50,594 nt of DNA from an uncultured Spirochaetota bacterium (GTDB taxonomy: Bacteria > Spirochaetota > Spirochaetia > Treponematales > Rectinemataceae), in the NCBI GenBank assembly GCA_903821875.1, contig CAIJMU010000029.1, positions 1 to 50,594 of the forward strand, in the 5' to 3' direction. Of the stretch, positions 31,622 through 40,444 are shown in pieces; positions within the stretch are counted from its first letter, which is position 1, and each line of letters begins with the position of its first letter. The translations under genes were made by a program, and so were the position numbers. Below the pieces are notes generated by a model, which had not been told where the DNA came from, did no database searches, and saw nothing but the letters and a program-made list of their open reading frames with translations.

Positions 31622-33846
31622 CCCTCGGTCCCCGGGAGGCGCCGCACGACAAGCTCCTCGCGGTCGTTCCGTTCCTCCAGCTCGTGTCGCCTCCTGGCCT
31701 CCTCATGGAAATCGTCCTGGGCAGAATAGGCCGAGCCACCCCGCGGGACGCGCTTCCACAGGCCATCGGGGCCGAGCTTCCGGGCCTTCGCGTCGTCGCG
31801 GAAATACGCGTCGAGGATGCCGGCGACCCTCTCCCTGATGCGGGGATCGAGGAGGGGGAACATGAGTTCGACGCGCTTCTCAAGGTTGCGCGACATCCAG
31901 TCGGCGCTCGAGAGGTAGATTTCCTCGTTGCCTCCGTTCCCGAATCTCATGATGCGCGTATGCTCGAGGAAACGGCCGACGACACTCACGACCTGGATGT
32001 TCTCCGAGAGGCCCCTCAGGCCGGGCTTGAGGAGGCAGACTCCCCTGACATTGAGCCTCACCCGTACGCCAGCCTGGCTCGCACGGTAGAGCGCCTTGAT
32101 GACATCGATGTCGGCGAGGGCGTTGAGCTTGACCTGGATGAGGCCCGGAATCTCCGGGGAAGAACGCTGGATCTCCCGCTCGATGAGGGCGATGAGCTCG
32201 GTCTTGAGGGCAAAGGGCGCGGCCACAAGGCGGCTGAAGTCGCGGGCAGCGGACCATCCGGTAAGCATGTTGAAAAAGCCCGAGGCGTCGCGGCAGAGCT
32301 CCTCGTTGCAGGTGAACAGCGAGAGGTCGGTGTAGAGCCTCGCCGTCCTTTCGTTGTAATTGCCCGTAGACAGGTGCAGATAGCGCCGTATCATCCCGCC
32401 TTCCTCGCGCCGGACGACGAGGACAGCCTTCGCGTGGACCTTGAGCCGCGCCACACCGCAGGTGACTATGGCTCCTGCCTGCTCGAGCCGGTTGGCCCAG
32501 GCGATGTTGCGCTCCTCGTCGAAACGGGCCTTGAGCTCCATGACGACAGTGACCTGCCTGCCGTTTCGCGCGGCCCTGGTGAGGGCACGCACGATGGGCG
32601 AGTTGCCGGAAGTCCTGTAGAGGGTCATCCTGATCGCCAGTACCTGGGGATCGTCGGCTGCTGCCTCGAGGAACTTTATCACCGGGTCGAAGGACTCCCA
32701 GGGAAGGTGGACGAGGCGGTCGGCCTTGGCGATCTCCTCCCAGATGCTCGAGCCCTCGGGTACCTCGAAGGAGGGCACCGGCGGCCAGGATTCGTAGCGC
32801 AGCGCCGCAAAGGCCGGTCCGCCGCCGAGGCTTTCGGAGCTCGCGAGTTCCATGAAGCTCCTGAGCTCGACGGGACCCTGTACACGCGTGATGTCGTCTT
32901 CGCCAAAGCCCAGCGCAGCGACGATGCGGTCCACAAGGGGGCAGGCGTGGTCGGAGACCACGAGATGGACGGGCCAGGAGTTCTGCCGGCCGGCGAGCAG
33001 CTCTTCCATGGCAGCCACGAAATCGTCGTCGCGCTCCTCGTCGACCCCGGAATCGGCGTCACGGATGACCTTGAAGAGGAGGGTCTCCTCCACGGTCCAG
33101 CCCGGAAACAGCGCGCCGCCAAAACGCTCGACCAGGTCGTCGATCAGTGCGAGCCTCAAGCCCGGCCCCTCGCCGGGCATGCGGATGAATTTGTCACAAT
33201 TAGGAGGAATCTGGACGACTGCGAGGCGCGGGCCCCCGTCGTCGGCACCGAAGCAGGCGGCATCGCCGGCAGTCTCGTCCGCCCTGGCGCCGGCGCCCCC
33301 CTCCGCCCTGGTGCGGCTGAGCGAGAAGGCGGCGTGGACACGCAGGTTGCCCGTCGTCGGGAATTCCCGGTCCTCCTCGACAGCCAGGGGAGTGAGGACG
33401 GGGAAGATCGAATCCATGAATTTGCCCTCGAGGAAGCGGCGGTCCTGGGGAGTCCAGCGCGAGCTTTCCACGAGGGTGATGCCCGCTGCCGCGAGGGCAG
33501 GCAGGAGCTCGGTCCGGAGACAGCGGTACTGCCTCTCGTAGATGGAGCCAGATCGCTCCGCTATGGCTCCGAGCAGGGTCTCCGGCGTCTGTCCCGATGC
33601 ATCGGAGCCGAGATCGCCCGACCGCAGGGCTGCCTTCAGGGCCGCTACGCGCACCATGAAAAATTCATCGAAATTGGTTGAAACGATCGAGAGGAACTTC
33701 AGGCGCTCGAGAAGGGGATTGGCGGGATCGAGGGCCTCCTCCAGGACGCGGGCGTTGAACTCGAGCCACGAAAGCTCGCGGTTGAAGAACTGGATGATTC
33801 CTGGTTTGGCGCTCAGAGACGTTCCTCCATATGCGGCGCCTGTCAT
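31618..33846 (-). CDS. ppk1: Polyphosphate kinase 1
   Basis: From the ATG at 33,846 this is a 742-residue PPK1, which reversibly polymerises the gamma-phosphate of ATP into polyphosphate at the membrane. The N domain starts FFNRELSWLEFNARVLEEA, and the head domain has VSTNFDEFFMVRVAAL. The catalytic histidine is H471 in RLKVHAKAVLVV. The second conserved histidine is H629 in GRFLEHTRIMRFG. ATP/Mg site residues sit in RMTLYRTSGNSPIV and STGNYNERTARLYTDL. There is a Gly/Ala-rich insertion at about 180-205 in the head domain. The extra upstream codons to 33,894 are doubtful. It is followed by the DJ-1 gene with a four-base overlap. Confidence 0.95.
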   Translation of the reverse strand: MTGAAYGGTSLSAKPGIIQFFNRELSWLEFNARVLEEALDPANPLLERLKFLSIVSTNFDEFFMVRVAALKAALRSGDLGSDASGQTPETLLGAIAERSGSIYERQYRCLRTELLPALAAAGITLVESSRWTPQDRRFLEGKFMDSIFPVLTPLAVEEDREFPTTGNLRVHAAFSLSRTRAEGGAGARADETAGDAACFGADDGGPRLAVVQIPPNCDKFIRMPGEGPGLRLALIDDLVERFGGALFPGWTVEETLLFKVIRDADSGVDEERDDDFVAAMEELLAGRQNSWPVHLVVSDHACPLVDRIVAALGFGEDDITRVQGPVELRSFMELASSESLGGGPAFAALRYESWPPVPSFEVPEGSSIWEEIAKADRLVHLPWESFDPVIKFLEAAADDPQVLAIRMTLYRTSGNSPIVRALTRAARNGRQVTVVMELKARFDEERNIAWANRLEQAGAIVTCGVARLKVHAKAVLVVRREEGGMIRRYLHLSTGNYNERTARLYTDLSLFTCNEELCRDASGFFNMLTGWSAARDFSRLVAAPFALKTELIALIEREIQRSSPEIPGLIQVKLNALADIDVIKALYRASQAGVRVRLNVRGVCLLKPGLRGLSENIQVVSVVGRFLEHTRIMRFGNGGNEEIYLSSADWMSRNLEKRVELMFPLLDPRIRERVAGILDAYFRDDAKARKLGPDGLWKRVPRGGSAYSAQDDFHEEARRRHELEERNDREELVVRRLPGTEG

Positions 33847-33865
33847 CGGCGCCCCGCATGGGTCA

Positions 33866-33894
33866 ACTATAGCGCGGGCTTGCCAGGCGGACAA
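33866..33894 (-). promoter_or_regulatory. Candidate promoter for ppk1
   Basis: On the minus strand TTGTCC (33,889-33,894) and TATAGT (33,866-33,871) are 17 bases apart. If used, the leader is only about 12 bases before the chosen ATG at 33,846, which supports that start over the longer frame. Confidence 0.45.
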
Positions 33895-33901
33895 GAACCA
33901 G

Positions 33902-33930
33902 GGACAGGCGAGACCCTCCCTGGCCTGTCC
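33902..33930 (-). terminator. Hairpin after the acyl-CoA synthetase gene
   Basis: GGACAGGC (33,902-33,909) and GCCTGTCC (33,923-33,930) form an 8-bp stem directly after the synthetase stop. An alternative inner pairing (CAGGGA/TCCCTG) is also possible. No T-run follows, so intrinsic termination is uncertain; the stem may end the ior operon before the ppk1 promoter. Confidence 0.4.
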
Positions 33931-36306
33931 TCACCCGCCCCCTGGACCCCTGGAAATCCAGAGGTTGAGCATCGCAAGGGCGCGGTCAGCCGTCCTGAAG
34001 GTCGGTACGCCCTGGGCCGTGAGGGCCCACGTCAGCGGATCGTACAAGGCACCGGAGTCTACTACCGCGACCCAGGGCTTGTCATTTTCCCGCATCAGGG
34101 CCCCGTATCGCGCGGCGATGGAATCGTCGCGGCTGACATCCTCCCCGTGCGTTCCAGGGTCAGCGGCCAGGGTATTCATCATGACCGTCAAGGGCACGAT
34201 CCCCACGATGCCTGAGTCCATGCCCGGGTCTTCCAGGGTTGCCCGGAGGCTCTCCTCGTAGGCCAGGTCACCGGCCATGGGCGTGAGATCGATGGGGTTG
34301 TGAACATCGACGATCTCGCTGATCCTGGCATCGGCGAAGATCCTCTGGAGCTTCGACACCGTCTTTTGGGCATAGGTGCCGAGCCTGAGCGAGCCGAGGT
34401 TGTCGGCAAAGGCCACGCACTCGAAACCCGCGTTGGAGACCGCACCAAGGGTCGGAGCGGCAGCGGTCGGCCGCCTCTTTTTACGAAGCAGATGGAAGGT
34501 GGAAAGGGCATCATCGAAGTCGTCAAGGGTCTCGGCAACCACTGCGCCCACTCCCTCGAGGAGGGCCCTCGTGACCGGCCAGTCGCCCGCAATGCTCGCG
34601 GTGTGGCTTGCGCTCGCCGCCGCCCCCGCTGCCGTGCGGCCCGCCCGATAGAAGATCAGGCTCCGGCCCGAGGCCACGATATCGCGGGCAGCGCAGAGAA
34701 GCTTTGCGCCATCGAGGGGCTTGAAGCCCTCGACGTAGACCGCGAAGATCTCCAGTTCCCGGTCACGAGCCAGGTGTTCGAGGTAGTCGCCGACGGTGAG
34801 GTCCATCTGGTTTCCGACGGTGATGACATATTTGGGATTGAGCTGGGCGTGCTTCGAAACGCGGCAGATGGCGAAGGCTCCCGACTGCGAGAGCACTGCC
34901 ACGGGAGCCACCTCGCCCCTGGGCATGGGCAGCTTGTAGCCGGGGATGAAGAGGGTGTTGAAGCGGCCCGGGACGGAGCGGATACCGAGGCAATTGCCTC
35001 CATTGATGAGGGGCCCTCCCGAGCAACCGTCGTGCAGGCGCATGCGCGAGCGCGCGAGGGCTTCGCGCATACGGGTCACGATGGCTTCGGTACCGCCCTT
35101 TTCCTCGAGTCCTCCGGGAATCACGATGACCGACTCGGCCTTGTCGAGCTCTGCCAGGAGGGCTATGGCCTCTGCAGCCTGGGCTGCAGGTATCACCAAT
35201 ACAAGGAGATCCACCTTCTCAGGGAGGCTGGCGATGTCGGGAACGCAGCGGCATCCATCGAGCTCGGCGAGGCCTGGCTTGACGATATAGAGCCGCTTCC
35301 GGTCAAAGCCGTCCTGGATCAGGTTGTTCAGGATGATCCGCCCGTTGTTCATGCCCTTTTCGGAGACACCGATTACCGCGGCACTCGCCGGACAGAGGAG
35401 TCGGTCGATCTTGGAGACGGGACGCTGCGACTGGGCGAGGTTGACGAGCCCCCTGCCCTCCTGGATCCCGAGGGCGCCGGACAGGGAAACGTCGCCGACC
35501 TTGACAAGGATGTCCAGGGCCACCAGGACGGCGTCGGGCGATCCTGGGCGCAGCGAGATCACGAAGGGATTGACCTCGAACTCGGTGATGCCGGCCAGGG
35601 CCAGCACCGGGGCTGCGTCGAGGAAGGCCATCACAATACTGACGATCTTCCCGAAGGCTATGGCCGGCCGCGTTCCGCGGAGCCCGCCCGAGGCCAGGAC
35701 ACAGATCGCGTTGTCGGTGAGCACGCGCTCCACCGAGGCGCGATCCGCCGTCAAGGGGGAGAAGAAGGCTGTCGAGGCTCCCTCCCGGAAGGACTTAGCC
35801 AGATGCTCGGTGAAAACACCTCCGGCGCCGAAACTGACAATTGCACCGAAATCGGCGGCAAAACGGTAGCCGACGATGAGTTCGTGACCGATGCGGCTTT
35901 CGTAGTCGATGAATTCGTTGACCGTGTAGCCCTCGACATGCTTGCCGGCAAAGCGCGCTGCCATGTCGGCCACCGCTGCCTCGACCCTGTCCGCGAGGCC
36001 CTCGGCCTCCGGATGCTCCACGACCAGGACTCCCCGGACCTCGGTCTTGTGGAGGATTTCAGGGCTCACGACCTTTACGACGAGCTTGCGGGCCCCTGTG
36101 GCCGCAGCGTCGAGGGCTGCTGCCCTCCCCTCGCCCGGGTTGCGCGCGAGGCGGTAGAAGGGGCGCTCTACACCCATGGCGGCCAAAAGCTCGAGCCCCT
36201 CGAGGTCGGTCAGGGCATCGCGGCCCTCGGCTTGTGCCCTCGCTGCGAAACCTTCGGCCAGAGTGCCGAGGGCGGCGAGCCTGCCGACACTATCAGCGTG
36301 CTGCAT
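33931..36306 (-). CDS. NDP-forming acyl-CoA synthetase, fused subunits in beta-alpha order
   Basis: This is a 791-residue fused acyl-CoA:ATP synthetase of the ACD type, which turns acyl-CoA, NDP and phosphate into acid, CoA and NTP. The N-terminal ATP-grasp (beta) part shows KLVVKVVSPEILHKTEVRGV, NEFIDYESRIGHELIVGY, FGAGGVFTEHLAK and ITEFEVNPFVI. The CoA-binding alpha part follows from about 310: SAAVIGVSEKGMNNGRIILNN, GGNCLGIRSVPG, VAVLSQSGAFA and SASHTASIAGDW with the phospho-transfer histidine. Many ACD fusions are alpha-beta; this one is beta-alpha. The ATG at 36,306 overlaps the iorB stop by 14 bases, so it is coupled to the indolepyruvate oxidoreductase. Together they conserve energy from aryl-acyl-CoA. 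ATP or GTP preference cannot be read. Confidence 0.88.
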   Translation of the reverse strand: MQHADSVGRLAALGTLAEGFAARAQAEGRDALTDLEGLELLAAMGVERPFYRLARNPGEGRAAALDAAATGARKLVVKVVSPEILHKTEVRGVLVVEHPEAEGLADRVEAAVADMAARFAGKHVEGYTVNEFIDYESRIGHELIVGYRFAADFGAIVSFGAGGVFTEHLAKSFREGASTAFFSPLTADRASVERVLTDNAICVLASGGLRGTRPAIAFGKIVSIVMAFLDAAPVLALAGITEFEVNPFVISLRPGSPDAVLVALDILVKVGDVSLSGALGIQEGRGLVNLAQSQRPVSKIDRLLCPASAAVIGVSEKGMNNGRIILNNLIQDGFDRKRLYIVKPGLAELDGCRCVPDIASLPEKVDLLVLVIPAAQAAEAIALLAELDKAESVIVIPGGLEEKGGTEAIVTRMREALARSRMRLHDGCSGGPLINGGNCLGIRSVPGRFNTLFIPGYKLPMPRGEVAPVAVLSQSGAFAICRVSKHAQLNPKYVITVGNQMDLTVGDYLEHLARDRELEIFAVYVEGFKPLDGAKLLCAARDIVASGRSLIFYRAGRTAAGAAASASHTASIAGDWPVTRALLEGVGAVVAETLDDFDDALSTFHLLRKKRRPTAAAPTLGAVSNAGFECVAFADNLGSLRLGTYAQKTVSKLQRIFADARISEIVDVHNPIDLTPMAGDLAYEESLRATLEDPGMDSGIVGIVPLTVMMNTLAADPGTHGEDVSRDDSIAARYGALMRENDKPWVAVVDSGALYDPLTWALTAQGVPTFRTADRALAMLNLWISRGPGGG

Positions 36307-36868
36307 CACGGCCCTTCCTGAAGGCTGCCAGGTTGACATCCACGAGCGCCTGGCCCTTCCTCGCGAAGACTTCCCCGATGGCCGCCTCGAGGCGTTCCAC
36401 AGGGAGGGGGAGGAGCCAGGAGGCCGCTCCGACGAGGACCATGTTGGCCGCACGGGCGTTGCCCGCCTCGCGGGCGAGGGCATCCGCGTCGAGGAGCCTC
36501 GCCCGTGGCAGGGACCGAATCGCGGACAGGACGGCTTCGATATCGGGGTAATTGGGAATGTTTTTGATGGGGGCGATTGCAGAGATCACCGAGCCTGCTT
36601 TGGCCGAGAGCCAGGGCAGGTAGCGGAGGGCTTCGAGGGGCTCGAAGGCAATCAGGAGCGAGGCTGTGCCAAGGGGGATGGTCGGGCTCGCGGGCTCGCT
36701 GTCGGAAATCCGGAGGTGGGCGAGTACCTCCCCTCCCCGCTGCGCCATGCCGTGTACCTCTGACTGCTTGACCCTGAGGCCCTCGGCCATGGCCGCCTTC
36801 GCGATCACGATCGAGACCGAGATGCCACCCTGGCCGCCGACACCGGCGAGAATCATGTCATAGTTCAT
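36293..36868 (-). CDS. iorB: Indolepyruvate ferredoxin oxidoreductase beta subunit
   Basis: This 191-residue gamma-domain-type subunit starts MNYDMILAGVGGQGGISV, the classic GVGGQG motif of 2-oxoacid:ferredoxin oxidoreductases. QSEVHGMAQRGGEVLAHLRI and FEPLEALRYLPWL are IorB signatures. The ATG at 36,868 overlaps the iorA stop (ATGA), so the longer upstream frame is rejected. With IorA it oxidises arylpyruvates to aryl-acetyl-CoA with reduction of ferredoxin. The product gene order iorA-iorB-acyl-CoA synthetase makes a complete pathway from aryl-pyruvate to aryl-acetate with one NTP. Confidence 0.92.
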   Translation of the reverse strand: MNYDMILAGVGGQGGISVSIVIAKAAMAEGLRVKQSEVHGMAQRGGEVLAHLRISDSEPASPTIPLGTASLLIAFEPLEALRYLPWLSAKAGSVISAIAPIKNIPNYPDIEAVLSAIRSLPRARLLDADALAREAGNARAANMVLVGAASWLLPLPVERLEAAIGEVFARKGQALVDVNLAAFRKGRDAAR

Positions 36869-38502
36869 GCGTTCCTCGCCTTCTTCATCCATTCGATGCA
36901 CTCGCGCACGAGCAGCACCACCGAGGGTCCCCTGTGAGCGAGTTCCTCCTTGATGGCGGCGACGTTGGCGGCGTGCTCGGTCCGGTGGGCCCGGAGCACG
37001 CGGATGTGGGCCGGGTCGACGCCGATGCCCTCGAGGACGGGCACGAGCCTCGAGGAGGGTGCTATGGTCGGCTGCGCCCCCGTCATGCCCGTCGTGTCGT
37101 TGTCCAGGATCAGGAGCGTGATGTCAGTGCCATGGGAGACGGCATCGACGAGGTTGGGCAGTCCCGAGTGGTAGAAGGTCGAGTCTCCTATGGCCGCTAC
37201 CGCCGGGCTCAGGCCAGCGCCCGAGGCACCGCGCGCCATGCCCACCGAGGCGCCCATGTCGACGCAGGATTCGATGGCGTTCCAGGGCGGGAGGGCAGCG
37301 AGCGTATAGCAGCCGATGTCCGAGTTGACCGAGAACAAGGGGTAGTCGGACAGGGCTTCCTTGAGGGCCGTGTAGGAATCGGCGTGCGGGCAGCCCTGGC
37401 AGAACTGGGGCGGCCGGCCCGGGGCCACGAGGGCGCTCGGGGCGAAACCCTCGCGGGCGGGCAGGCCCAGGGCTTTGCGCACGAGGTCGGGCGACAGCTC
37501 CCCGTCGAGGGGAAGCTCGCCCGAGCGTTTGCCGGCAATTGGTACGGGTCCCCCGAAGACACCGCGAAGCTGGTCCTCGACGTAGGGGTAGCCCTCCTCG
37601 AGGACGAGGATCCTGTCGACTGCGGCGGCCAGGGCGCGGATCTTCGCAACTGGTACGGGGTAGGAATTGATGGAAAGTACCGAGGGCATTCCACCCGCAC
37701 TGGCAGCGAAGTCCGCGAGGTTCTCGGCGAGGTACTGGCGCGCCAGGCCGCAGGCGATCACGCCAAGCTTCCTGCCCGCCAGGGCGAGGACCGCAGCCTC
37801 TTCCGAGCGCGTCCTGAAGGCCTCCTGCTTTGCAAGCAGGCCCTTCCAGCGCTGCCGTGCCATCGCAGGCATGAGGATCCAGCCCTTGGTGTCAGTGGTC
37901 TTGTGCATGGGGTTCACCGCCCGCGCGGGCCGCGCCTCGATGATCGAGCGCGAGTGTGCGAGCCGTGTCGTGATCCGCATGAGGACGGGAACCTCGTGCT
38001 CCTCCGAGAAATCGAAGGCTTCCCGCGTCATGTCATAGGCTTCCTGCTGGGTGGCCGGCTCGAAGCAGGGCATCCGGGCAAAATCGGCGAAGACCCGCGA
38101 GTCCTGCTCGTCCTGGCTGGAGTGCATGCCCGGGTCGTCGGCAACCACTACGACGAGCCCCCCGTTTATCTTGACTAAGGCAGAGTTGATGAAGGGATCA
38201 GCCGCTACGTTGAGGCCGACGTGCTTCATCGAAACCATGACCCGCCTGCCGGCAAAGGATGCCCCTAGGGCCGACTCGTAGGCTGTCTTCTCGTTGGAGC
38301 ACCACTGGGCGACAAGGCTGTCCAGGGAGCCTCCGGCCGATCCGGGAGCCGATCCTGGAGCTGCTCCTGCGGCCTTCCATGCCTGGAAGGACTCCATGAT
38401 TTCGGTGGAAGGCGTGCCGGGGTAGGCATACGCCGAGGATATGCCCGCGTGGAGGGCGCCCAAGGCGATCGCTTCGTCGCCCATCACTGTTTCAGTTGCC
38501 AT
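36865..38502 (-). CDS. iorA: Indolepyruvate ferredoxin oxidoreductase alpha subunit, lacking the ferredoxin domain
   Basis: This 545-residue thiamine-diphosphate enzyme opens MGDEAIALGALHAGISSAYAYPGTPSTEI. It has SMKHVGLNVAADPFI, DDPGMHSSQDEQDSR, CQGCPHADSY, and the ThDP-metal segment GDSTFYHSGLPNLVDA with DNDTTGMTGAQP. Canonical IorA proteins carry a C-terminal 2[4Fe-4S] ferredoxin domain of about 60-90 residues. Here the protein ends VVLLVRECIEWMKKARNA with no C-x-x-C clusters, so electrons must leave by another carrier. A small Gly/Ser/Pro/Ala-rich insertion (about residues 45-60) is likely a loop. It starts the operon, with iorB overlapping by four bases. Confidence 0.9.
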   Translation of the reverse strand: MATETVMGDEAIALGALHAGISSAYAYPGTPSTEIMESFQAWKAAGAAPGSAPGSAGGSLDSLVAQWCSNEKTAYESALGASFAGRRVMVSMKHVGLNVAADPFINSALVKINGGLVVVVADDPGMHSSQDEQDSRVFADFARMPCFEPATQQEAYDMTREAFDFSEEHEVPVLMRITTRLAHSRSIIEARPARAVNPMHKTTDTKGWILMPAMARQRWKGLLAKQEAFRTRSEEAAVLALAGRKLGVIACGLARQYLAENLADFAASAGGMPSVLSINSYPVPVAKIRALAAAVDRILVLEEGYPYVEDQLRGVFGGPVPIAGKRSGELPLDGELSPDLVRKALGLPAREGFAPSALVAPGRPPQFCQGCPHADSYTALKEALSDYPLFSVNSDIGCYTLAALPPWNAIESCVDMGASVGMARGASGAGLSPAVAAIGDSTFYHSGLPNLVDAVSHGTDITLLILDNDTTGMTGAQPTIAPSSRLVPVLEGIGVDPAHIRVLRAHRTEHAANVAAIKEELAHRGPSVVLLVRECIEWMKKARNA

Positions 38503-38528
38503 GATACCTCGCTTCTCGATCCGGGCCG

Positions 38529-38558
38529 ATCATAGACCCCTTCTCCCTTGAGGGCAAG
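38529..38558 (-). promoter_or_regulatory. Candidate promoter for the ior operon
   Basis: On the minus strand a good -10 (TATGAT, 38,529-38,534) sits 18 bases from CTTGCC (38,553-38,558), a weak -35. It lies about 27 bases before the iorA ATG. The upstream gap 38,559-38,634 is AT-richer than its surroundings and otherwise featureless. Confidence 0.35.
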
Positions 38559-38634
38559 ATTCAAAACGCCGTTTCGAATATTGGAAAAGTGCTAAAAGTG
38601 TAGCAGGGCTGGAAAACTATCCCGAGGAGAAGGC

Positions 38635-40269
38635 CTAGGAAGGGTCGCCCGCCTCCCCGCTGCCTTCCTCCATCGAACTCGCCCCGACAACCCGGTTCCG
38701 CCCGCTCGTCTTGGCCCGGTACAGGGCAGAATCGGCACGCGAGAAAAGTGTGGCAGTATCAAAATCCAGGCTTACATCCATCGCCGCCACGCCAAGACTG
38801 AGCGTGACAAAATGCGAAATGGGCGAATCCTCGTGGGGGATGGCGAGGGACTCAACCTCCTTCCGGATTAGCTCAGCAAGTACCAGTGCGCCATCCTCCG
38901 AGGTACCCGGGAGCATCACAAGGAACTCCTCGCCCCCGTGCCGGGAAGCGAGATCAGTCGGCCGCTTGAGTGAGCCCGCTATCGCCGCCGCTACAGCCCT
39001 CAGGCAGGAATCTCCATCCTGGTGCCCGTAGCGATCGTTGTACTTCTTGAAAAAGTCGATGTCGCACATGACGAAGGCCATCATTATGGGGGGGAGCCCG
39101 TGCCGCTCCCTGATCAGGCGCTTCCTTTCACTGTCCAGGCGGTCGGTAAAGCATCGACGGTTTGCAAGGCCTGTAAGCGAGTCGGTCGAGGCGTGAAGGG
39201 CAAGCTCACGATTGAGGGCGGCGAGTTCCTCATTGCGCTGACGCTCGGCCTCGATGAGGCCATCGACGCGATCGGCGAGGATGCCGATCTCATCAAGGCG
39301 ACCCGCAGCCAGTCCGATTCCGAGCGGAGCATCCACCGCGCCTGCAACAGCCCTCGTCAAATGATGCGCGAGCTTCCAGATCGGCTTGATGACCAGCCTC
39401 GTGAGCGCGAGTGACAAGCCAAGCAATGCCAGGATGATCGCCGCGACATAGGCGGTACCAGCCTGGAGGATGAGGGTGCGGGCAGCGGGAGCGGCGTCAG
39501 GGCGGTAGACGATGCGCAGCGCTATTCCCGGAGTGGCCCCCCCAGCTATGAGGGGAATATCGAGGGTCCGCTGCTCTCCCTCGTCCAGGACAAAAAACAG
39601 GCCCTCCGGTCCCTGGATCGAGCGCCTGCCCCCCTCGGATCTCCAGAGCATCAGGCCGATCCGAAGCTGGGCTATCTCGCCGATCCGGGCCATCGGCTCC
39701 CCTGCGAGATAGCGTCCAAACAGGAGGAGACCCTGCCCCTTCTCCCGCATCGCCGTATCGCGCACAGGCATGCCTGCCAGAATCAGGGCTCCCCTGGGGG
39801 ACTGCATGATGAGGGTGAATCCGTCCTTCCCGTAGGTCGTGGGGATGGCGAGATTCGGCAAGGAATCGACCGGACAGGGGGAAAAGCTGCCGCCTACTGA
39901 GTCACGCATCCCGGACCAGATCGCCTCGCCATCCTCCGCCCGGAGCTGGATGAGATCCAGGCCAGATCGTTCTATCCATTCAGTGTGCAAGAGGCCAGAA
40001 AGGCCGCTGATATCCTGCTTCCTTACAACAGTGAGCATGTCGTCCCGGATCGCGTTTTCGGCAACAAGGGCAAGGAGGCTCGATTTCTCACCTTCGATGA
40101 CCCTCAAGGTACGCCTGACGTGGGCGAAGCTTGCCCTGTCCTCGAGGGCGCCGAAGCTGCGGGAGGTGATGAGTTCGAGGGCTTCGAACTGGAGCAGGCC
40201 TGTCGCCGCGAAAACAGCTATTCCTATGAGCGCCATCCGCGCCGCGAGCGTGATCCTGAGCTTCCCCAT
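38635..40269 (-). CDS. Membrane diguanylate cyclase (periplasmic CHASE4-like sensor, HAMP, GGDEF)
   Basis: The protein is 544 residues. The first membrane helix (MALIGIAVFAATGLLQFEAL) is followed by a periplasmic region of about 250 residues with the CHASE4-like start DRASFAHVRRTLRVIEGEKSSLLAL. The second helix is about 270-290 (AYVAAIILALLGLSLALTRL), then a HAMP-like stretch and short coiled coil (IEAERQRNEELAALNREL). The GGDEF domain has TDSLTGLANRRCF, the active HGGEEF motif near residue 445 and an upstream RPTD that fits the RxxD inhibitory site. It should make cyclic di-GMP from two GTP and be product-inhibited. The PilZ protein at 6,037 is a candidate partner. It is monocistronic. Confidence 0.9.
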   Translation of the reverse strand: MGKLRITLAARMALIGIAVFAATGLLQFEALELITSRSFGALEDRASFAHVRRTLRVIEGEKSSLLALVAENAIRDDMLTVVRKQDISGLSGLLHTEWIERSGLDLIQLRAEDGEAIWSGMRDSVGGSFSPCPVDSLPNLAIPTTYGKDGFTLIMQSPRGALILAGMPVRDTAMREKGQGLLLFGRYLAGEPMARIGEIAQLRIGLMLWRSEGGRRSIQGPEGLFFVLDEGEQRTLDIPLIAGGATPGIALRIVYRPDAAPAARTLILQAGTAYVAAIILALLGLSLALTRLVIKPIWKLAHHLTRAVAGAVDAPLGIGLAAGRLDEIGILADRVDGLIEAERQRNEELAALNRELALHASTDSLTGLANRRCFTDRLDSERKRLIRERHGLPPIMMAFVMCDIDFFKKYNDRYGHQDGDSCLRAVAAAIAGSLKRPTDLASRHGGEEFLVMLPGTSEDGALVLAELIRKEVESLAIPHEDSPISHFVTLSLGVAAMDVSLDFDTATLFSRADSALYRAKTSGRNRVVGASSMEEGSGEAGDPS

Positions 40270-40314
40270 GGAGGGAGTATAGGTCAGCCCGCAGTAGGGA
40301 CGCTATGCCTCCCA

Positions 40315-40342
40315 TTGACGCCTTATCCTCCTCCGAGATAAT
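40315..40342 (+). promoter_or_regulatory. Promoter of tRNA-Leu
   Basis: TTGACG (40,315-40,320) and GATAAT (40,337-40,342) with a 16-base spacer lie 13 bases before the first base of the mature tRNA. Position and match are typical of a stable-RNA promoter. Confidence 0.7.
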
Positions 40343-40354
40343 GTCGCTTCTCTC

Positions 40355-40438
40355 GCCCGGATGGTGAAATTGGCAGACACGCTAGATTCAGGTTCTAGTG
40401 CCGTAACTGGCTTGGGGGTTCAAGTCCCCCTCCGGGCA
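40355..40438 (+). tRNA. tRNA-Leu(CAG)
   Basis: This is an 84-base class II tRNA without encoded CCA. The acceptor stem GCCCGGA (40,355-40,361) pairs with TCCGGGC (40,431-40,437), and the discriminator base is A. The D-arm begins TGGTGAAATTGGCAGACAC. The anticodon stem CTAGA/TCTAG encloses loop TTCAGGT with anticodon CAG (40,389-40,391), reading CUG. The long variable arm is typical of leucine tRNAs. The T-arm is GGGGG-TTCAAGT-CCCCC. The last 18-20 bases recur in the element downstream. Confidence 0.97.
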
Positions 40439-40444
40439 GTGAGA

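Noticed and set aside
34300-36321. A plus-strand open frame of 673 codons
   Set aside because: Antisense shadow of the acyl-CoA synthetase; no family features.
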